64,000 bases of DNA from Pseudarthrobacter defluvii (lineage in GTDB: Bacteria; Actinomycetota; Actinomycetes; Actinomycetales; Micrococcaceae): contig NZ_JAUSYG010000001.1 of assembly GCF_030816725.1 (NCBI RefSeq), positions 3,844,001 to 3,908,000 of the forward strand, given 5' to 3'. Below the pieces are notes generated by a model that was given only the letters and a program-made list of their open reading frames with translations, searched no databases and was not told where the DNA came from. This document shows, in pieces, positions 45,423 through 54,609 of this stretch. Each line of letters opens with the position of its first letter. Positions within the stretch are counted from its first letter, which is position 1. A program made the translations under genes and the position numbers.

Positions 45423-45482
45423 ACGCAGAGGATGTCCTGCCCGCTCCACCCCAACCACCCGTTTTAGTTAGGAACCAATCGC

Positions 45483-46925
45483 ATGGCTGTTGGCGTTTTT
45501 GATCTGTTTTCGATCGGGATTGGTCCCTCGAGTTCGCATACGGTGGGGCCGATGCGGGCTGCTGCTGTTTTTGCGGAGGAGTTGAAGGGCTCGGGGAAGC
45601 TGGCAGAGGTGGCTTCGTTGCGGGTGGATTTGTATGGGTCTCTGGCGGCGACGGGGCATGGGCATGGGACGATGACCGCGGTGTTGTTGGGGTTGGAGGG
45701 GTTCCATCCGGAGTTGATCCTGCCGGCGGAGGTGGAGGAGCGGCTGGCCTCGATCGCGGAGACCGGGGTCCTGAACCTGGCAGGTGCTGTGCCGCTGCCG
45801 TACGGGGTGAAGGACATGGTGCTGCGTCCGTTGACCGTGCTGCCTCGGCATACGAACGGGATGACCTTCACGGTCACCGACGTCAACGGGGCGGTGCTGC
45901 ACGCGGCGACGTTCTTCTCGGTCGGTGGCGGGTTCATCGTCCGGGAGGGTGAGGAGGACGCCGCGCAGCAGGAACTGGACGCCTCCAAACAGGAGCTGCC
46001 GCTGCCGTTCCGGACCGCGGCGGAACTGCTGGAGCACTGCGCGGTCACCGGGCTGGGCATCGCGGACGTGATGCTGGTCAACGAAAAGGCTTCCCGGGAC
46101 GAGGAGGGGATCCGGGAGGGTCTGCTGCACATCTGGTCGGTGATGGAGAACTGCGTGCAGGCCTCGCTCAAGCGTGAGGGGGTGCTGCCGGGCGGGTTGA
46201 AGGTCCGCCGCCGCGCCCCGGACTGGTACGAGCGGCTGAAGAAGGAGACCGCCCGGCCCGGGGACCGGGACAACGAGGACCAGGACGGTGGCCAGGACTT
46301 TTACGACCCGCGGTATTGGCAGGAGTGGGTTAATTTGGTGGCGCTGGCGGTGAACGAGGAGAACGCTTCCGGCGGGCGGGTGGTCACCGCCCCGACGAAC
46401 GGGGCGGCCGGGATCATCCCCGCGGTGCTGTTCTACGCGCTGCATTTCGCCCCCGGCATGGACCAGGCCACCCAGGCCGACCGGGACGGCGTGGTGGTGC
46501 GGTTCCTGCTCGCCGCCGGCGCCGTCGGGGTGCTCTACAAGGAACAGGCCTCGATCTCCGGGGCCGAGGTCGGCTGCCAGGGCGAGGTGGGGTCCGCGTC
46601 CTCAATGGCCGCCGCCGGGCTCGCCGAGGTCATGGGCGGCACCCCCGCCCAGGTGGAAAACGCCGCCGAGATCGCGATGGAACACAACCTGGGCCTGACC
46701 TGTGACCCGATCGGCGGGCTGGTCCAGGTCCCTTGCATCGAACGGAACGCGATCGCCGCCGCGAAAGCGATCAACGCCGCGAAAATGGCGCTCTGGGGCG
46801 ACGGCACCCACCGCGTCTCCCTGGACGAAGTCATCATCACCATGCGCGAAACCGGCAAAGACATGAGTGACAAGTACAAGGAAACCGCCATGGGCGGCCT
46901 CGCCGTCAACGTCGTCGAATGCTGA
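45483..46925 (+). CDS. sdaA: L-serine ammonia-lyase
   Basis: 480 residues of the single-chain iron-sulfur serine dehydratase: [42 protein letters not shown], and [16 protein letters not shown] supply the cluster cysteines. It converts serine to pyruvate and ammonia, completing glycine-to-pyruvate flow. The first 400 bases use many TTG, TTT, TCG and GGG codons, unlike the C-ending codons of gcvP or glyA, a sign of possible transfer or recombination. AGGA lies upstream of ATG 45483. Confidence 0.97.
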   Translation: MAVGVFDLFSIGIGPSSSHTVGPMRAAAVFAEELKGSGKLAEVASLRVDLYGSLAATGHGHGTMTAVLLGLEGFHPELILPAEVEERLASIAETGVLNLAGAVPLPYGVKDMVLRPLTVLPRHTNGMTFTVTDVNGAVLHAATFFSVGGGFIVREGEEDAAQQELDASKQELPLPFRTAAELLEHCAVTGLGIADVMLVNEKASRDEEGIREGLLHIWSVMENCVQASLKREGVLPGGLKVRRRAPDWYERLKKETARPGDRDNEDQDGGQDFYDPRYWQEWVNLVALAVNEENASGGRVVTAPTNGAAGIIPAVLFYALHFAPGMDQATQADRDGVVVRFLLAAGAVGVLYKEQASISGAEVGCQGEVGSASSMAAAGLAEVMGGTPAQVENAAEIAMEHNLGLTCDPIGGLVQVPCIERNAIAAAKAINAAKMALWGDGTHRVSLDEVIITMRETGKDMSDKYKETAMGGLAVNVVEC

Positions 46926-46968
46926 CACCGGCAAACAGAACTCCCGAACAAGAACAAAGGAAACATCA

Positions 46969-47982
46969 ATGACATTGGCACCTGAAGGCCGGAAGATGCT
47001 GCGGATCGAGCAGCGCAATGCTGCGGTCCCGGTGGAGCGCAAGCCGGAGTGGATCAAGGCCAAGGTCCAGATGGGCCCGGAGTTCGTGGGCCTGAAGAAC
47101 CTGGTGAAAAAGGAAGGCCTGCACACCGTCTGTGAAGAGGCCGGCTGCCCGAACATCTTCGAATGCTGGGAAGACAAGGAAGCCACCTTCCTGATCGGCG
47201 GCTCCGAATGCACCCGCCGCTGCGACTTCTGCCAGATCGACACCGGTAAACCCTCACCCCTGGACCGGTTCGAACCCACCAAGGTGGCCCGCTCCGTCCA
47301 ATCCATGCAGCTGCGCTACGCCACCGTCACCGGTGTGGCCCGCGACGACCTCGAAGACGAAGGCGTCTGGCTCTACGCCGAAACCGTCCGCAAGATCCAC
47401 GAACTGAACCCCGGCACCGGCGTCGAACTGCTCATCCCCGACTTCTCCGGCAACCCCGACCACATCGCCGCGATCTGCGACTCCAAGCCCGAGGTCTTCG
47501 CGCACAACGTCGAAACCGTGCCAAGGATCTTCAAAAGGATCCGCCCCGCGTTCCGCTACGACCGCTCCCTGGACGTCATCACGCAGGGCCGCAAACACGG
47601 CATGGTCACCAAATCCAACCTCATCCTGGGCATGGGCGAAACCCGCGACGAAATCTCCGAAGCCCTCCGCGACCTCCACCAGGCCGGCTGCGACCTGATC
47701 ACCATCACCCAATACCTGCGCCCGTCCGAGCGACACCTGCCCGTGGACCGCTGGGTCAAACCCCAGGAATTCGTCGACCTCCAGCACGAAGCCGAAGAAA
47801 TCGGGTTCCTCGGCGTCATGTCCGGGCCCCTGGTCCGCTCCTCCTACCGCGCCGGCCGCCTCTGGGCCACCGCCATGCGCAAAAAAGGCCGAGACATCCC
47901 CGCCGAACTCGCCCACATCGCAGAAGGCATCCAGGACTCCGGCACCACCCGCCAGGAAGCCGCCACCCTCCTGGCGGGCTAG
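46969..47982 (+). CDS. lipA: lipoyl synthase
   Basis: 337 residues. Both cysteine triads are present: the auxiliary cluster [12 protein letters not shown] and the radical-[19 protein letters not shown] and [18 protein letters not shown] are also conserved. It inserts two sulfurs into octanoyl-lysine of GcvH and other lipoyl proteins. AAAGGA precedes ATG 46969, 43 bp after the sdaA stop. LipB and a dihydrolipoyl dehydrogenase are not in the window. Confidence 0.98.
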   Translation: MTLAPEGRKMLRIEQRNAAVPVERKPEWIKAKVQMGPEFVGLKNLVKKEGLHTVCEEAGCPNIFECWEDKEATFLIGGSECTRRCDFCQIDTGKPSPLDRFEPTKVARSVQSMQLRYATVTGVARDDLEDEGVWLYAETVRKIHELNPGTGVELLIPDFSGNPDHIAAICDSKPEVFAHNVETVPRIFKRIRPAFRYDRSLDVITQGRKHGMVTKSNLILGMGETRDEISEALRDLHQAGCDLITITQYLRPSERHLPVDRWVKPQEFVDLQHEAEEIGFLGVMSGPLVRSSYRAGRLWATAMRKKGRDIPAELAHIAEGIQDSGTTRQEAATLLAG

Positions 47983-47992
47983 CAGCCCAACG

Positions 47993-50338
47993 TCAGCTGT
48001 TGCCGCGCACCACCGGGATGCTCGCCGTCGGCAGTCCGCTCGGGAACACCGTGGGCTCCGGCTCCGGGACCGGTTCCAGCGCCACCTGCACCGGTTCGGC
48101 GCCCACCGTGATGAGCTGGCCCCGGACGTCCACCTCCAGTGGCGCGCCCTCCTGCACGGTCAGCGTGACGGAGCCTGCTGCAAGCCGGACCAGCAGCAGG
48201 CGCCCACGGATCTTCAGGTGGAAGACCAGTGCCTCCCACTCCGCCGGCAGCCGGGGATCGAAGTAAGGCACAGGGCCCTGGTCCCGCATCCCCGCGAACC
48301 CGCACACGAGCGAACTCCACACTCCGCCGGCGGAGGCGATGTGGACGCCGTCGATGGTGTTGCAGTGGGTGTCGTCCAAATCGATGAACGCGGCGTTGGT
48401 GAAGTGCTCCAGTGCTTCCCTCGAGTAGCCCACCTCGGCAGCCATGATCCCCTGCACACAGGCGGACAGGGTGGAGTCGCCGGTGGTGAGCGGATCATAA
48501 AAGTCGAAGGCACGCTGCTTTTCCTGGGCCGTGAAGTCCTGCCACTGCAGGAACATGGCCAGGACCGTGTCCGCCTGCTTAACGACTTGGTGCCGGTAGA
48601 TCACCAGTGGGTGGAAGTGCAGGAGAAGGGGGTACTTGGACCGGGGGGTGGTCCAGTCCCAGGCCTCCAGGGTCATGAAGTCGTTGTCCTGGGAATGCAC
48701 CTGCATCCGGTCGTCGAACGGCAACTGCATCCGCTTGGCCGCCGCCTCCCACAGCTGGCGCTCCTCGTGGGTGATTTCGGCGTGCGCAAGCGCTGCGGCC
48801 GCGCGGAGGTTGAAGCGGGCCATCACGTTCGTGTACAGGTTGTCGTTCACCACAGCGGTGTACTCGTCAGGGCCGGTGACGCCGTGGATATGGAACTGCC
48901 CGTCCTTGCCGAAAAAGCCCAGCGACATCCACATCCGGGCAGTCTCGATCAGCAGCTCGGCGCCCATGCCGTCCCGGAATCCGGTATCGGCGGTAGCCCA
49001 GAGGTACCTGTTGGTGGCGAAGGCAATCGCCGCAGCGATGTGGAACTGGGCGGTGCCCGCGGCGTAGTAGGCGCTGGCCTCGAGTCCGTTGATGGTGCGC
49101 CACGGAAACAGGGCACCGTCGACGCTCAGCTCCTTGGCCCGGATCTTGGCCTCGGGGAGCATGCCGTGCCGGAACTCCAGGACCTGCCGGGCGCCGTCTG
49201 GATTGGTGTAGGTAAGGTACGGCAGCAGGTACACCTCCTGGTCCCAGAAGTAGTGCCCCTCGTAGCCCGAACCCGTCACTCCCTTGGCGGGGATGCCGGC
49301 AACATCGGCGCGAGCGGTGGCCTGCGCCAGCTGGAACAGGTTCCACCGGATGGCCTGCTGAAGCCCGGGCAGGCCGCCGTCCACCACGATGTCGGAGGTG
49401 GCCCAGTAGCTGCGGAAGTGTTCCTCGCTCTCGGCGAAGATGCCACTCACCGGCCGGAGCGCCTTTTCCGCCACCGCGGCTGCGTCCACGTCAGGGTCCT
49501 GGATGGTGCGGCCGGCCGCGTAGCTGACGCTTTTTTCCAGCCGGAACGGTTCATGGGCATCCACTGCCAGGACGTACCGGACGCTGCTGTCGTCCTGGTC
49601 CACCAATGTCTCGAAGGGCTGGTGCCCCGGGGAGGTCCAGTGGTCCACCGCGATGCCCACCCGCTGCTTGGATTCGGCCGCCTCCCAGGACAGGCGCAGC
49701 GAGCCGTCGCCGCCGTCGAGCCGCACGGGCAGCAGCACCCGCCCGGCGTGCCGGCCCGCACGGCGGGGATCATGCACGGAGTGGTCCTCCACCGGCTGGT
49801 CCTGGCGGTTGATCACCGAGGAGGTGACGTCCAGGGAAACCTGCCGGTCCGTGGCCACCTCGAGCGAAATACCAAGGCTGCCACGCGACGCGAAGCCCAC
49901 GGCCCGCCGTTCCGTGGTGGTCACCGTTGCCCCGGACCGGCACTGCCAGGTGATCCGGCATTCGTAGATTCCGGTGCAGAAATCGACGCTCCGCCGGTAG
50001 TCCAGGACCTCGGATTCGGCCAGGCTGAGGCTTTCCCCGTCCACCACCACAGTGAAGTTGTTCGCGTCCGGAATGTAGAGGATGCGCTGCCCGGTGCGGG
50101 CGAAGCCGAACGCGTTCTCGGCATGCTTGATGTCCCAGATTTCGTGCAGCCCGTTAATGAAGCTGCCCGGCAGCTCGGCGTCCGCCGCTGCCCAGTGTGC
50201 ACCCCGGATGCCCAGGTGCCCGTTCCCCAAGGCAAACAGGGTCTCAAGCGTTCCCGCGCCGTCAGTTTCATAGCGCGTCTCAACAAGCTGCCAAGGGGTG
50301 TCGGGGAACCGCTCGCGGTCCGCGGTGATCAGTGCCAT
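47993..50338 (-). CDS. glycoside hydrolase family 65 protein (disaccharide phosphorylase type)
   Basis: 781 residues, the usual length of GH65 maltose/trehalose/kojibiose phosphorylases. The catalytic Glu is in HGVTGPDEYTAVVNDNLYTN. GYEGHYFWDQEVYLLP and MAAEVGYSREALEHFTNA match the (alpha/alpha)6 barrel. Such enzymes split an alpha-glucobiose with phosphate to beta-glucose 1-phosphate and glucose. AAGGA lies before ATG 50338; a frame upstream to 50383 is not needed. The next upstream gene encodes beta-phosphoglucomutase, which uses that product. The exact disaccharide is not deducible. Confidence 0.93.
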   Translation of the reverse strand: MALITADRERFPDTPWQLVETRYETDGAGTLETLFALGNGHLGIRGAHWAAADAELPGSFINGLHEIWDIKHAENAFGFARTGQRILYIPDANNFTVVVDGESLSLAESEVLDYRRSVDFCTGIYECRITWQCRSGATVTTTERRAVGFASRGSLGISLEVATDRQVSLDVTSSVINRQDQPVEDHSVHDPRRAGRHAGRVLLPVRLDGGDGSLRLSWEAAESKQRVGIAVDHWTSPGHQPFETLVDQDDSSVRYVLAVDAHEPFRLEKSVSYAAGRTIQDPDVDAAAVAEKALRPVSGIFAESEEHFRSYWATSDIVVDGGLPGLQQAIRWNLFQLAQATARADVAGIPAKGVTGSGYEGHYFWDQEVYLLPYLTYTNPDGARQVLEFRHGMLPEAKIRAKELSVDGALFPWRTINGLEASAYYAAGTAQFHIAAAIAFATNRYLWATADTGFRDGMGAELLIETARMWMSLGFFGKDGQFHIHGVTGPDEYTAVVNDNLYTNVMARFNLRAAAALAHAEITHEERQLWEAAAKRMQLPFDDRMQVHSQDNDFMTLEAWDWTTPRSKYPLLLHFHPLVIYRHQVVKQADTVLAMFLQWQDFTAQEKQRAFDFYDPLTTGDSTLSACVQGIMAAEVGYSREALEHFTNAAFIDLDDTHCNTIDGVHIASAGGVWSSLVCGFAGMRDQGPVPYFDPRLPAEWEALVFHLKIRGRLLLVRLAAGSVTLTVQEGAPLEVDVRGQLITVGAEPVQVALEPVPEPEPTVFPSGLPTASIPVVRGNS

Positions 50339-50486
50339 GGTCGGGGTCCTTTTGGCCGTGCTGTGCCGCCGGCTGGCCGGCACGAAGTTATTTTGGGGGA
50401 AGTTGGGTATTCAGATTGGTGCTGCAGCGTGGGGGTCGCAGGGAAGCAGCCGGGTTGCCCGGGGAAGGCAACACAGGTTCCGGGGG

Positions 50487-51224
50487 TCAGGGGATAAGTT
50501 CCTGAAGGTCATTGACTACCAGGGTGGCGCCGGCGTCCAGGAGCGTTTGCCGCCCGGCGCCACGGTCCACGCCAACAACGGAATAAAAGGATCCCGCCTG
50601 CCCGGCCTGCACCCCGGACACCGCGTCCTCCACCACCACGCACTCGGAGCTGGACAGGTCCAGCAGTTTGGCGGCGTACTCGTAGGTGGCCGGGTTCGGC
50701 TTGCCGGGCAGGCCCTGCTCCGCAGCCACCACCCCGTCCACCACGACGGCGAAGTGCCGGTTGAGTCCGGCGGCCTTCAGTACGGCGGGGGCGTTGCGGG
50801 AGGAGGAGACGACGGCGACCTTGAGTCCGCGGTCGAGCGCGGCTTGGAGGAAGCGGACCGAGCCTTCGAACGGTTCGACGCCGGCGCTCACGATGTCATT
50901 GAAGATCGCGTTCTTCCGGTTACCGAGACCCTGCACGGTTTCGTGGGCGGGGTCGTCGTCCAGCGGGCCTTCCGGCAGGGTGATCCCGCGGGAGGCCAGG
51001 AAGTCGCGGACGCCGTCGAAACGCGGCTTGCCGTCAATATGGTCGAAATAGTCGCTTTCGCTGTATTGGGAGACGCCGGGCTGTGCGGCCAGGTAACCAT
51101 CGAACAGTTCCTGCCAGGCCCGCTCATGCACGGTGGCTGTAGGCGTCAGCACCCCGTCCAGGTCAAACAGGATTGCTGCGGCGCCGGTCCAGGCGGCAGT
51201 ATCAGCTGCAGTTTCGTGTGTCAT
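50487..51224 (-). CDS. pgmB: beta-phosphoglucomutase family HAD hydrolase
   Basis: 245 residues from ATG 51224; earlier in-frame ATGs at 51257 and 51311 also exist and none has a convincing ribosome site. LFDLDGVLTPTATVHERAW (nucleophile Asp and acid/base Asp), SSSRNAPAVLKAAGL and VVEDAVSGVQAGQAG are the HAD motifs. It should convert beta-glucose 1-phosphate to glucose 6-phosphate. It is first in an operon with GH65, behind a LacI-type operator. Confidence 0.9.
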   Translation of the reverse strand: MTHETAADTAAWTGAAAILFDLDGVLTPTATVHERAWQELFDGYLAAQPGVSQYSESDYFDHIDGKPRFDGVRDFLASRGITLPEGPLDDDPAHETVQGLGNRKNAIFNDIVSAGVEPFEGSVRFLQAALDRGLKVAVVSSSRNAPAVLKAAGLNRHFAVVVDGVVAAEQGLPGKPNPATYEYAAKLLDLSSSECVVVEDAVSGVQAGQAGSFYSVVGVDRGAGRQTLLDAGATLVVNDLQELIP

Positions 51225-51356
51225 CGGCAGTGCGGTGTCCTCTCGGTTTGCGGACATCGGCCCCGCCGGGCAGCCTGAAGGAGGTTCCGCTGCCGCATAG
51301 GCGCGCAGCATCTCATCCTTGTCCGCCCACTGCAGGACCGATCATGGCCGTAGATG

Positions 51357-51386
51357 AGTGTAAGCGCTTGCAAATTCCGCTGGCAA
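51357..51386 (-). promoter_or_regulatory. promoter with overlapping LacI-type operator
   Basis: On the minus strand TTGCCA (51386-51381), an 18-bp spacer and TACACT (51362-51357) form a promoter. A 14-bp palindromic LacI/CcpA-style site, TGTAAGCGCTTGCA on the plus strand (51359-51372), covers the spacer and the -10, so a repressor there would block transcription. The LacI-family regulator itself is not in the window. Confidence 0.7.
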
Positions 51387-51423
51387 CTGTTTTTTCTTAC
51401 CCTTCACGCCAGCGGATACACAG

Positions 51424-52041
51424 TCAGCCCAGAACGTAGTGGCGCAGGAAAGCGGTGACGTCCACCATCTCGGTCTTGGACATGGCATGCCCCATCCCAG
51501 GGTAGGTCCGGGCCGTCAACAGCGTGTTCGTTTCCAGCCACTCACCGCTGTAGGCGACGGCGTCCTCATTGATGACCAGATCCGCCTTGTCCCGCCCCCA
51601 GAAAAAGGGCGGTTTGGCCTCGAAGGAGTCCATCACCGAGAGGAGTTCATTCTTGAGCACGAAGCCGGACAGTCCCACAACGGCCTTGTAGTCGTCAGGA
51701 TGCAGCCGCAGGAGCGTGGTGGCCATGGCCATGCCCTGGGAATAGCCCATCAGGGTGACGCTGCTGTGCTGATCCCGGACCGAGCTGATCCACGCCCGCA
51801 CCGAATTGGCGGCGGAAAGGACGTCGGCGAAATCATTTGCCAGGAAGTAATCCAGCAGGAACCAGCCCCAGTGGTCGCCGATGGGCATGGGTGCCCGCAG
51901 CGCGGCGAAGGTGAACTCCTGGGGCAGGTAGTCAAAAAGGCGCACCATCCGCGACTCGTCCGTGCCGTAACCGTGCATCATCACCAGCAACGGCGTGCCG
52001 GCGCGCTGGTCTTCGGGCTTGGACCACACAACTGTTTCCAC
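51424..52041 (-). CDS. phospholipase/carboxylesterase family hydrolase
   Basis: 205 residues of the small alpha/beta hydrolase group (YpfH/LYPLA type): LLVMMHGYGTDESRMV, the nucleophile elbow LMGYSQGMAMAT and the last-helix His in YPGMGHAMSKTE. It hydrolyses carboxylic esters; the substrate is unknown. It is convergent with nothing and divergent from the DUF6458 gene. Confidence 0.9.
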   Translation of the reverse strand: METVVWSKPEDQRAGTPLLVMMHGYGTDESRMVRLFDYLPQEFTFAALRAPMPIGDHWGWFLLDYFLANDFADVLSAANSVRAWISSVRDQHSSVTLMGYSQGMAMATTLLRLHPDDYKAVVGLSGFVLKNELLSVMDSFEAKPPFFWGRDKADLVINEDAVAYSGEWLETNTLLTARTYPGMGHAMSKTEMVDVTAFLRHYVLG

Positions 52042-52213
52042 CGGAACAGCCTAACGAGACATGCACGCCGCCACGGCCGGGTCGTTGAATCCGGAATCAG
52101 CGGGAGGTAGCGTGACGCTTGAATGACAGCAGGCTTAGCTTTTGGCAGTGACGCACCACCCTTCCGTAATGCCCTACCAGGGCCGCGCAGGACGCGGCCA
52201 AAAGGAGCAAGTC

Positions 52214-52471
52214 ATGAGAATCGGCTCGTCAATCTTCCTCATCGCCCTCGGCGCCATCCTTGCCTGGGCAGTGGCGCCCGGGCTGATTCCATTCGTGGAC
52301 CAGCAGTTGGTGGGCTACATCCTGATGGCCGTGGGCGTGATCGGGCTGATAGCCTCGCTCATCCTCGCAAACCCAGGCCGAAGCCGGCGGGTCAGCGAGT
52401 CTCGCTCGGTGATCGATCCCAACGCCGGCGAGCGCATCACCCGCCACGAAAGCCGCGACGGCGGGATCTAA
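52214..52471 (+). CDS. DUF6458-type small membrane protein
   Basis: 85 residues. Two hydrophobic helices: FLIALGAILAWAVAPGLIPF and GYILMAVGVIGLIASLILAN, joined by VDQQL. A charged C-terminus follows (SRSVIDPNAGERITRHES). This layout matches the actinobacterial DUF6458 family of unknown function. The start ATG 52214 has AAAGGAG seven bases upstream; a longer frame to 52142 lacks a site. Confidence 0.85.
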   Translation: MRIGSSIFLIALGAILAWAVAPGLIPFVDQQLVGYILMAVGVIGLIASLILANPGRSRRVSESRSVIDPNAGERITRHESRDGGI

Positions 52472-52512
52472 GCACCGGCAACGGGCATTCGGAACGCCCA
52501 ACGAAACCGAAG

Positions 52513-52550
52513 AGCCGGGCTGGACGCAAGACGTCCGGCCCGGCTTTTTC
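52513..52550 (+). terminator. Rho-independent terminator
   Basis: AGCCGGGC (52513-52520) pairs with GCCCGGCT (52538-52545), extended by GGACG/CGTCC inside, followed by TTTTTC. A textbook terminator about 40 bp after the DUF6458 stop. Confidence 0.92.
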
Positions 52551-52658
52551 GCGCCCGGCTACCAAGGTTTCCGGGCAGGGCACGAGGACGTGGACGGCCA
52601 GAGGGTCCCGCTGGCTGGCCAAAAACTCCAAGCCTTCCCAGATAAAGAACCTTGTTTA

Positions 52659-52717
52659 ATGTTGGTTTCCATTGACAAACCAACAGAAGCAAAGATAAAG
52701 TCAAGTAACTCAACATT
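52659..52717 (+). promoter_or_regulatory. promoter and operator of the fructose operon
   Basis: TTGACA (52672-52677) and TAAAGT after an 18-bp spacer make a likely promoter. GTTGGTTT (52661-52668) and AAACCAAC (52677-52684) form an inverted repeat that overlaps the -35. AATGTTG (52659) is repeated in inverse form as CAACATT (52711-52717). The DeoR-type regulator just downstream probably binds here, as in other fru operons. Confidence 0.65.
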
Positions 52718-52781
52718 GATGTGATGCCAGTCACGCAAAGCTGAGAAGAACAACCGCAGCAACCTACGCAACGGAGGGTAC

Positions 52782-53588
52782 GTGTTCGCCGAGGAGCGCC
52801 AGCAGAAGATTGCCGAGCTTGTGGCCGGCAACGGCCGGGTCAGTGTGACCCTGCTGGCTGAGCGCTTCAGCATCACCACGGAAACAGTCCGCCGCGACCT
52901 CGCCGCCCTGGAGAACGCCGGCACCGTCCGCCGGGTCCACGGTGGCGCAGTGGCGGCAGACCGCTTCAGCACCACCGAGGAAAGCGTCACCGAACGGGCC
53001 ATCCAGCGGCCGGACCAAAAGGTCCGGATCGCCCAGGCCGCCCTGGCCCTGATCCCCCGGAACTCTCCCGCCAGCGTCCTCATGGACGGCGGCACCACCA
53101 CCGAGGTGCTGGCAGACCTGCTGGCGCGGCGCACCGCCGTCGAACCTTCCGACGGAACCGGACCGCAGCACGAACTGGTGGTCATCACCCACGCCGTGCC
53201 CATCGCCAGCAAGCTCTCCAACGTCCCCGGCGTTGCCCTGCAGATCCTGGGCGGCCGGGTCCGCGGACTCACCCAGGTGGCCGTGGGACAGGCAACGGTG
53301 AACGCGGCCGCCCGGATCCGACCGGACATCGCGTTCATCGGCACCAACGGCATCCATGCCTCCTTTGGCGTCAGCACTCCCGATCCTGAAGAAGCGGCCG
53401 TCAAGGCAGCCTTCGTCCAGTCGGCACGCCGCATTGTGGTGCTGGCCGACTCCTCCAAGCTGGACACGGAAACCCTGGTCCAGTTCGCCTCCCTGAAAGA
53501 TCTGGACACCTTGATCACAGACAGTGAACCCGGACCTGAACTCGCAGCCGCACTTGAAGAGGCCGGCGTCGACGTGGTGATCGCATGA
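52782..53588 (+). CDS. fruR: DeoR/GlpR-family regulator of the fructose operon
   Basis: 268 residues. Winged HTH at the N-terminus (RFSITTETVRRDLAALENAG), followed by the RVHGGAV hinge and the sugar-phosphate-binding DeoRC domain (SVLMDGGTTTEVLADL). DeoR-type FruR proteins normally sense fructose 1-phosphate and repress the operon. The start is GTG 52782 with GGAGGG close upstream. It overlaps fruK by 4 bp. Confidence 0.92.
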   Translation: MFAEERQQKIAELVAGNGRVSVTLLAERFSITTETVRRDLAALENAGTVRRVHGGAVAADRFSTTEESVTERAIQRPDQKVRIAQAALALIPRNSPASVLMDGGTTTEVLADLLARRTAVEPSDGTGPQHELVVITHAVPIASKLSNVPGVALQILGGRVRGLTQVAVGQATVNAAARIRPDIAFIGTNGIHASFGVSTPDPEEAAVKAAFVQSARRIVVLADSSKLDTETLVQFASLKDLDTLITDSEPGPELAAALEEAGVDVVIA

Positions 53589-54607
53589 TCGTCACCTTCA
53601 CGGCCAATCCCAGCCTGGACCGCACCGTCGCCCTCCCCGGCCCCCTGGCCCGCGGCGAAGTGCAGCGCGCCGTCTCCGTCCGCCAGGAATCCGGCGGCAA
53701 GGGCGTCAACGTTTCCCGCGCCCTGGTGGCCTCCGGGCTCGAATCCCTCGCCGTCCTGCCAGGTGCGGACAGCGATCCCGTCCTGGCGGGGCTGCGTGAA
53801 AGCGGCGTGCCCTTCACCTCCCTCCCCATCGATGAACCGCTGCGCACCAACGTGGCGCTCACCGAGCCCGGCGGCGTGACCACCAAGATCAACGAACCCG
53901 GTCCGGTCCTCGCGGCAGACCAGCAGGAAGCCCTCATCAAGCTGCTGCTGGAAAGCTCCCGGGGCGCCAGCTGGGTGGTCCTGGCCGGTTCGCTGCCGCC
54001 CGGATTCCCGGACAACTTCTACGCCGCGGTGGCCCGGCGGATCCGGGAGGCGGGCAACGGCACTGCGCCGCTGGTCGCCGTCGACTCCTCCGGGGCGCCC
54101 CTCGCCGCTGCCCTCACCGACGCCGGAACATCCGACGACGGCACAGGCACCGGCGGAGCAACCACGGGTTCCGGGAAACCGGACCTCCTCAAGCCCAACG
54201 CCGAAGAACTGGCGGAACTGGCTGCAGCCGCCGGTTTCACCCCGGCCTCCGGTGACGAACTGGAAGCGGATCCGGCGGCTGCTGCCGCTGCCGCAGCCGC
54301 CGTCGTGCGTTCCGGTGTGGGTGCTGTGCTGGCAACTCTCGGTTCCAAGGGAGCTGTCCTTGTAACGGCCGACGGCGCGTGGCTGGCCACGCACCCGCCG
54401 GTCGCCGCGGTCAGCACGGTGGGTGCGGGTGACTCCGCACTTGCCGGCTACCTGCTTGCCCATGGCCGGGGTGCCGCCCCTGCCGACTGCCTTCGTCAGG
54501 CGGTGGCCCATGGCGCCGCCGCTGCCTCGCTGCCGGGTTCCACCGTTCCGGCAGTAAACCAAACCACCCCGGATGCCGTAACCATCACGGCCCTTCGAAA
54601 GGATTGA
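53585..54607 (+). CDS. fruK: 1-phosphofructokinase
   Basis: 340 residues of the PfkB family: IVTFTANPSLDRTVALPG, VRQESGGKGVNVSRALVAS, NAEELAELA and the active-site VGAGDSALAGYL. It phosphorylates fructose 1-phosphate, the product of the PTS, to fructose 1,6-bisphosphate. Two short Gly/Thr- and Ala-rich insertions are visible (residues about 180-195 and 235-245). ATG 53585 overlaps the fruR stop as ATGA. Confidence 0.95.
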   Translation: MIVTFTANPSLDRTVALPGPLARGEVQRAVSVRQESGGKGVNVSRALVASGLESLAVLPGADSDPVLAGLRESGVPFTSLPIDEPLRTNVALTEPGGVTTKINEPGPVLAADQQEALIKLLLESSRGASWVVLAGSLPPGFPDNFYAAVARRIREAGNGTAPLVAVDSSGAPLAAALTDAGTSDDGTGTGGATTGSGKPDLLKPNAEELAELAAAAGFTPASGDELEADPAAAAAAAAAVVRSGVGAVLATLGSKGAVLVTADGAWLATHPPVAAVSTVGAGDSALAGYLLAHGRGAAPADCLRQAVAHGAAAASLPGSTVPAVNQTTPDAVTITALRKD

Positions 54608-54609
54608 CA

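Noticed and set aside
48218..50497. 759-codon open frame on the plus strand
   Set aside because: Antisense shadow of the GH65 gene; no domain recognised.
52559..54562. 667-codon open frame on the minus strand
   Set aside because: Antisense to fruR and fruK, whose motifs are complete.
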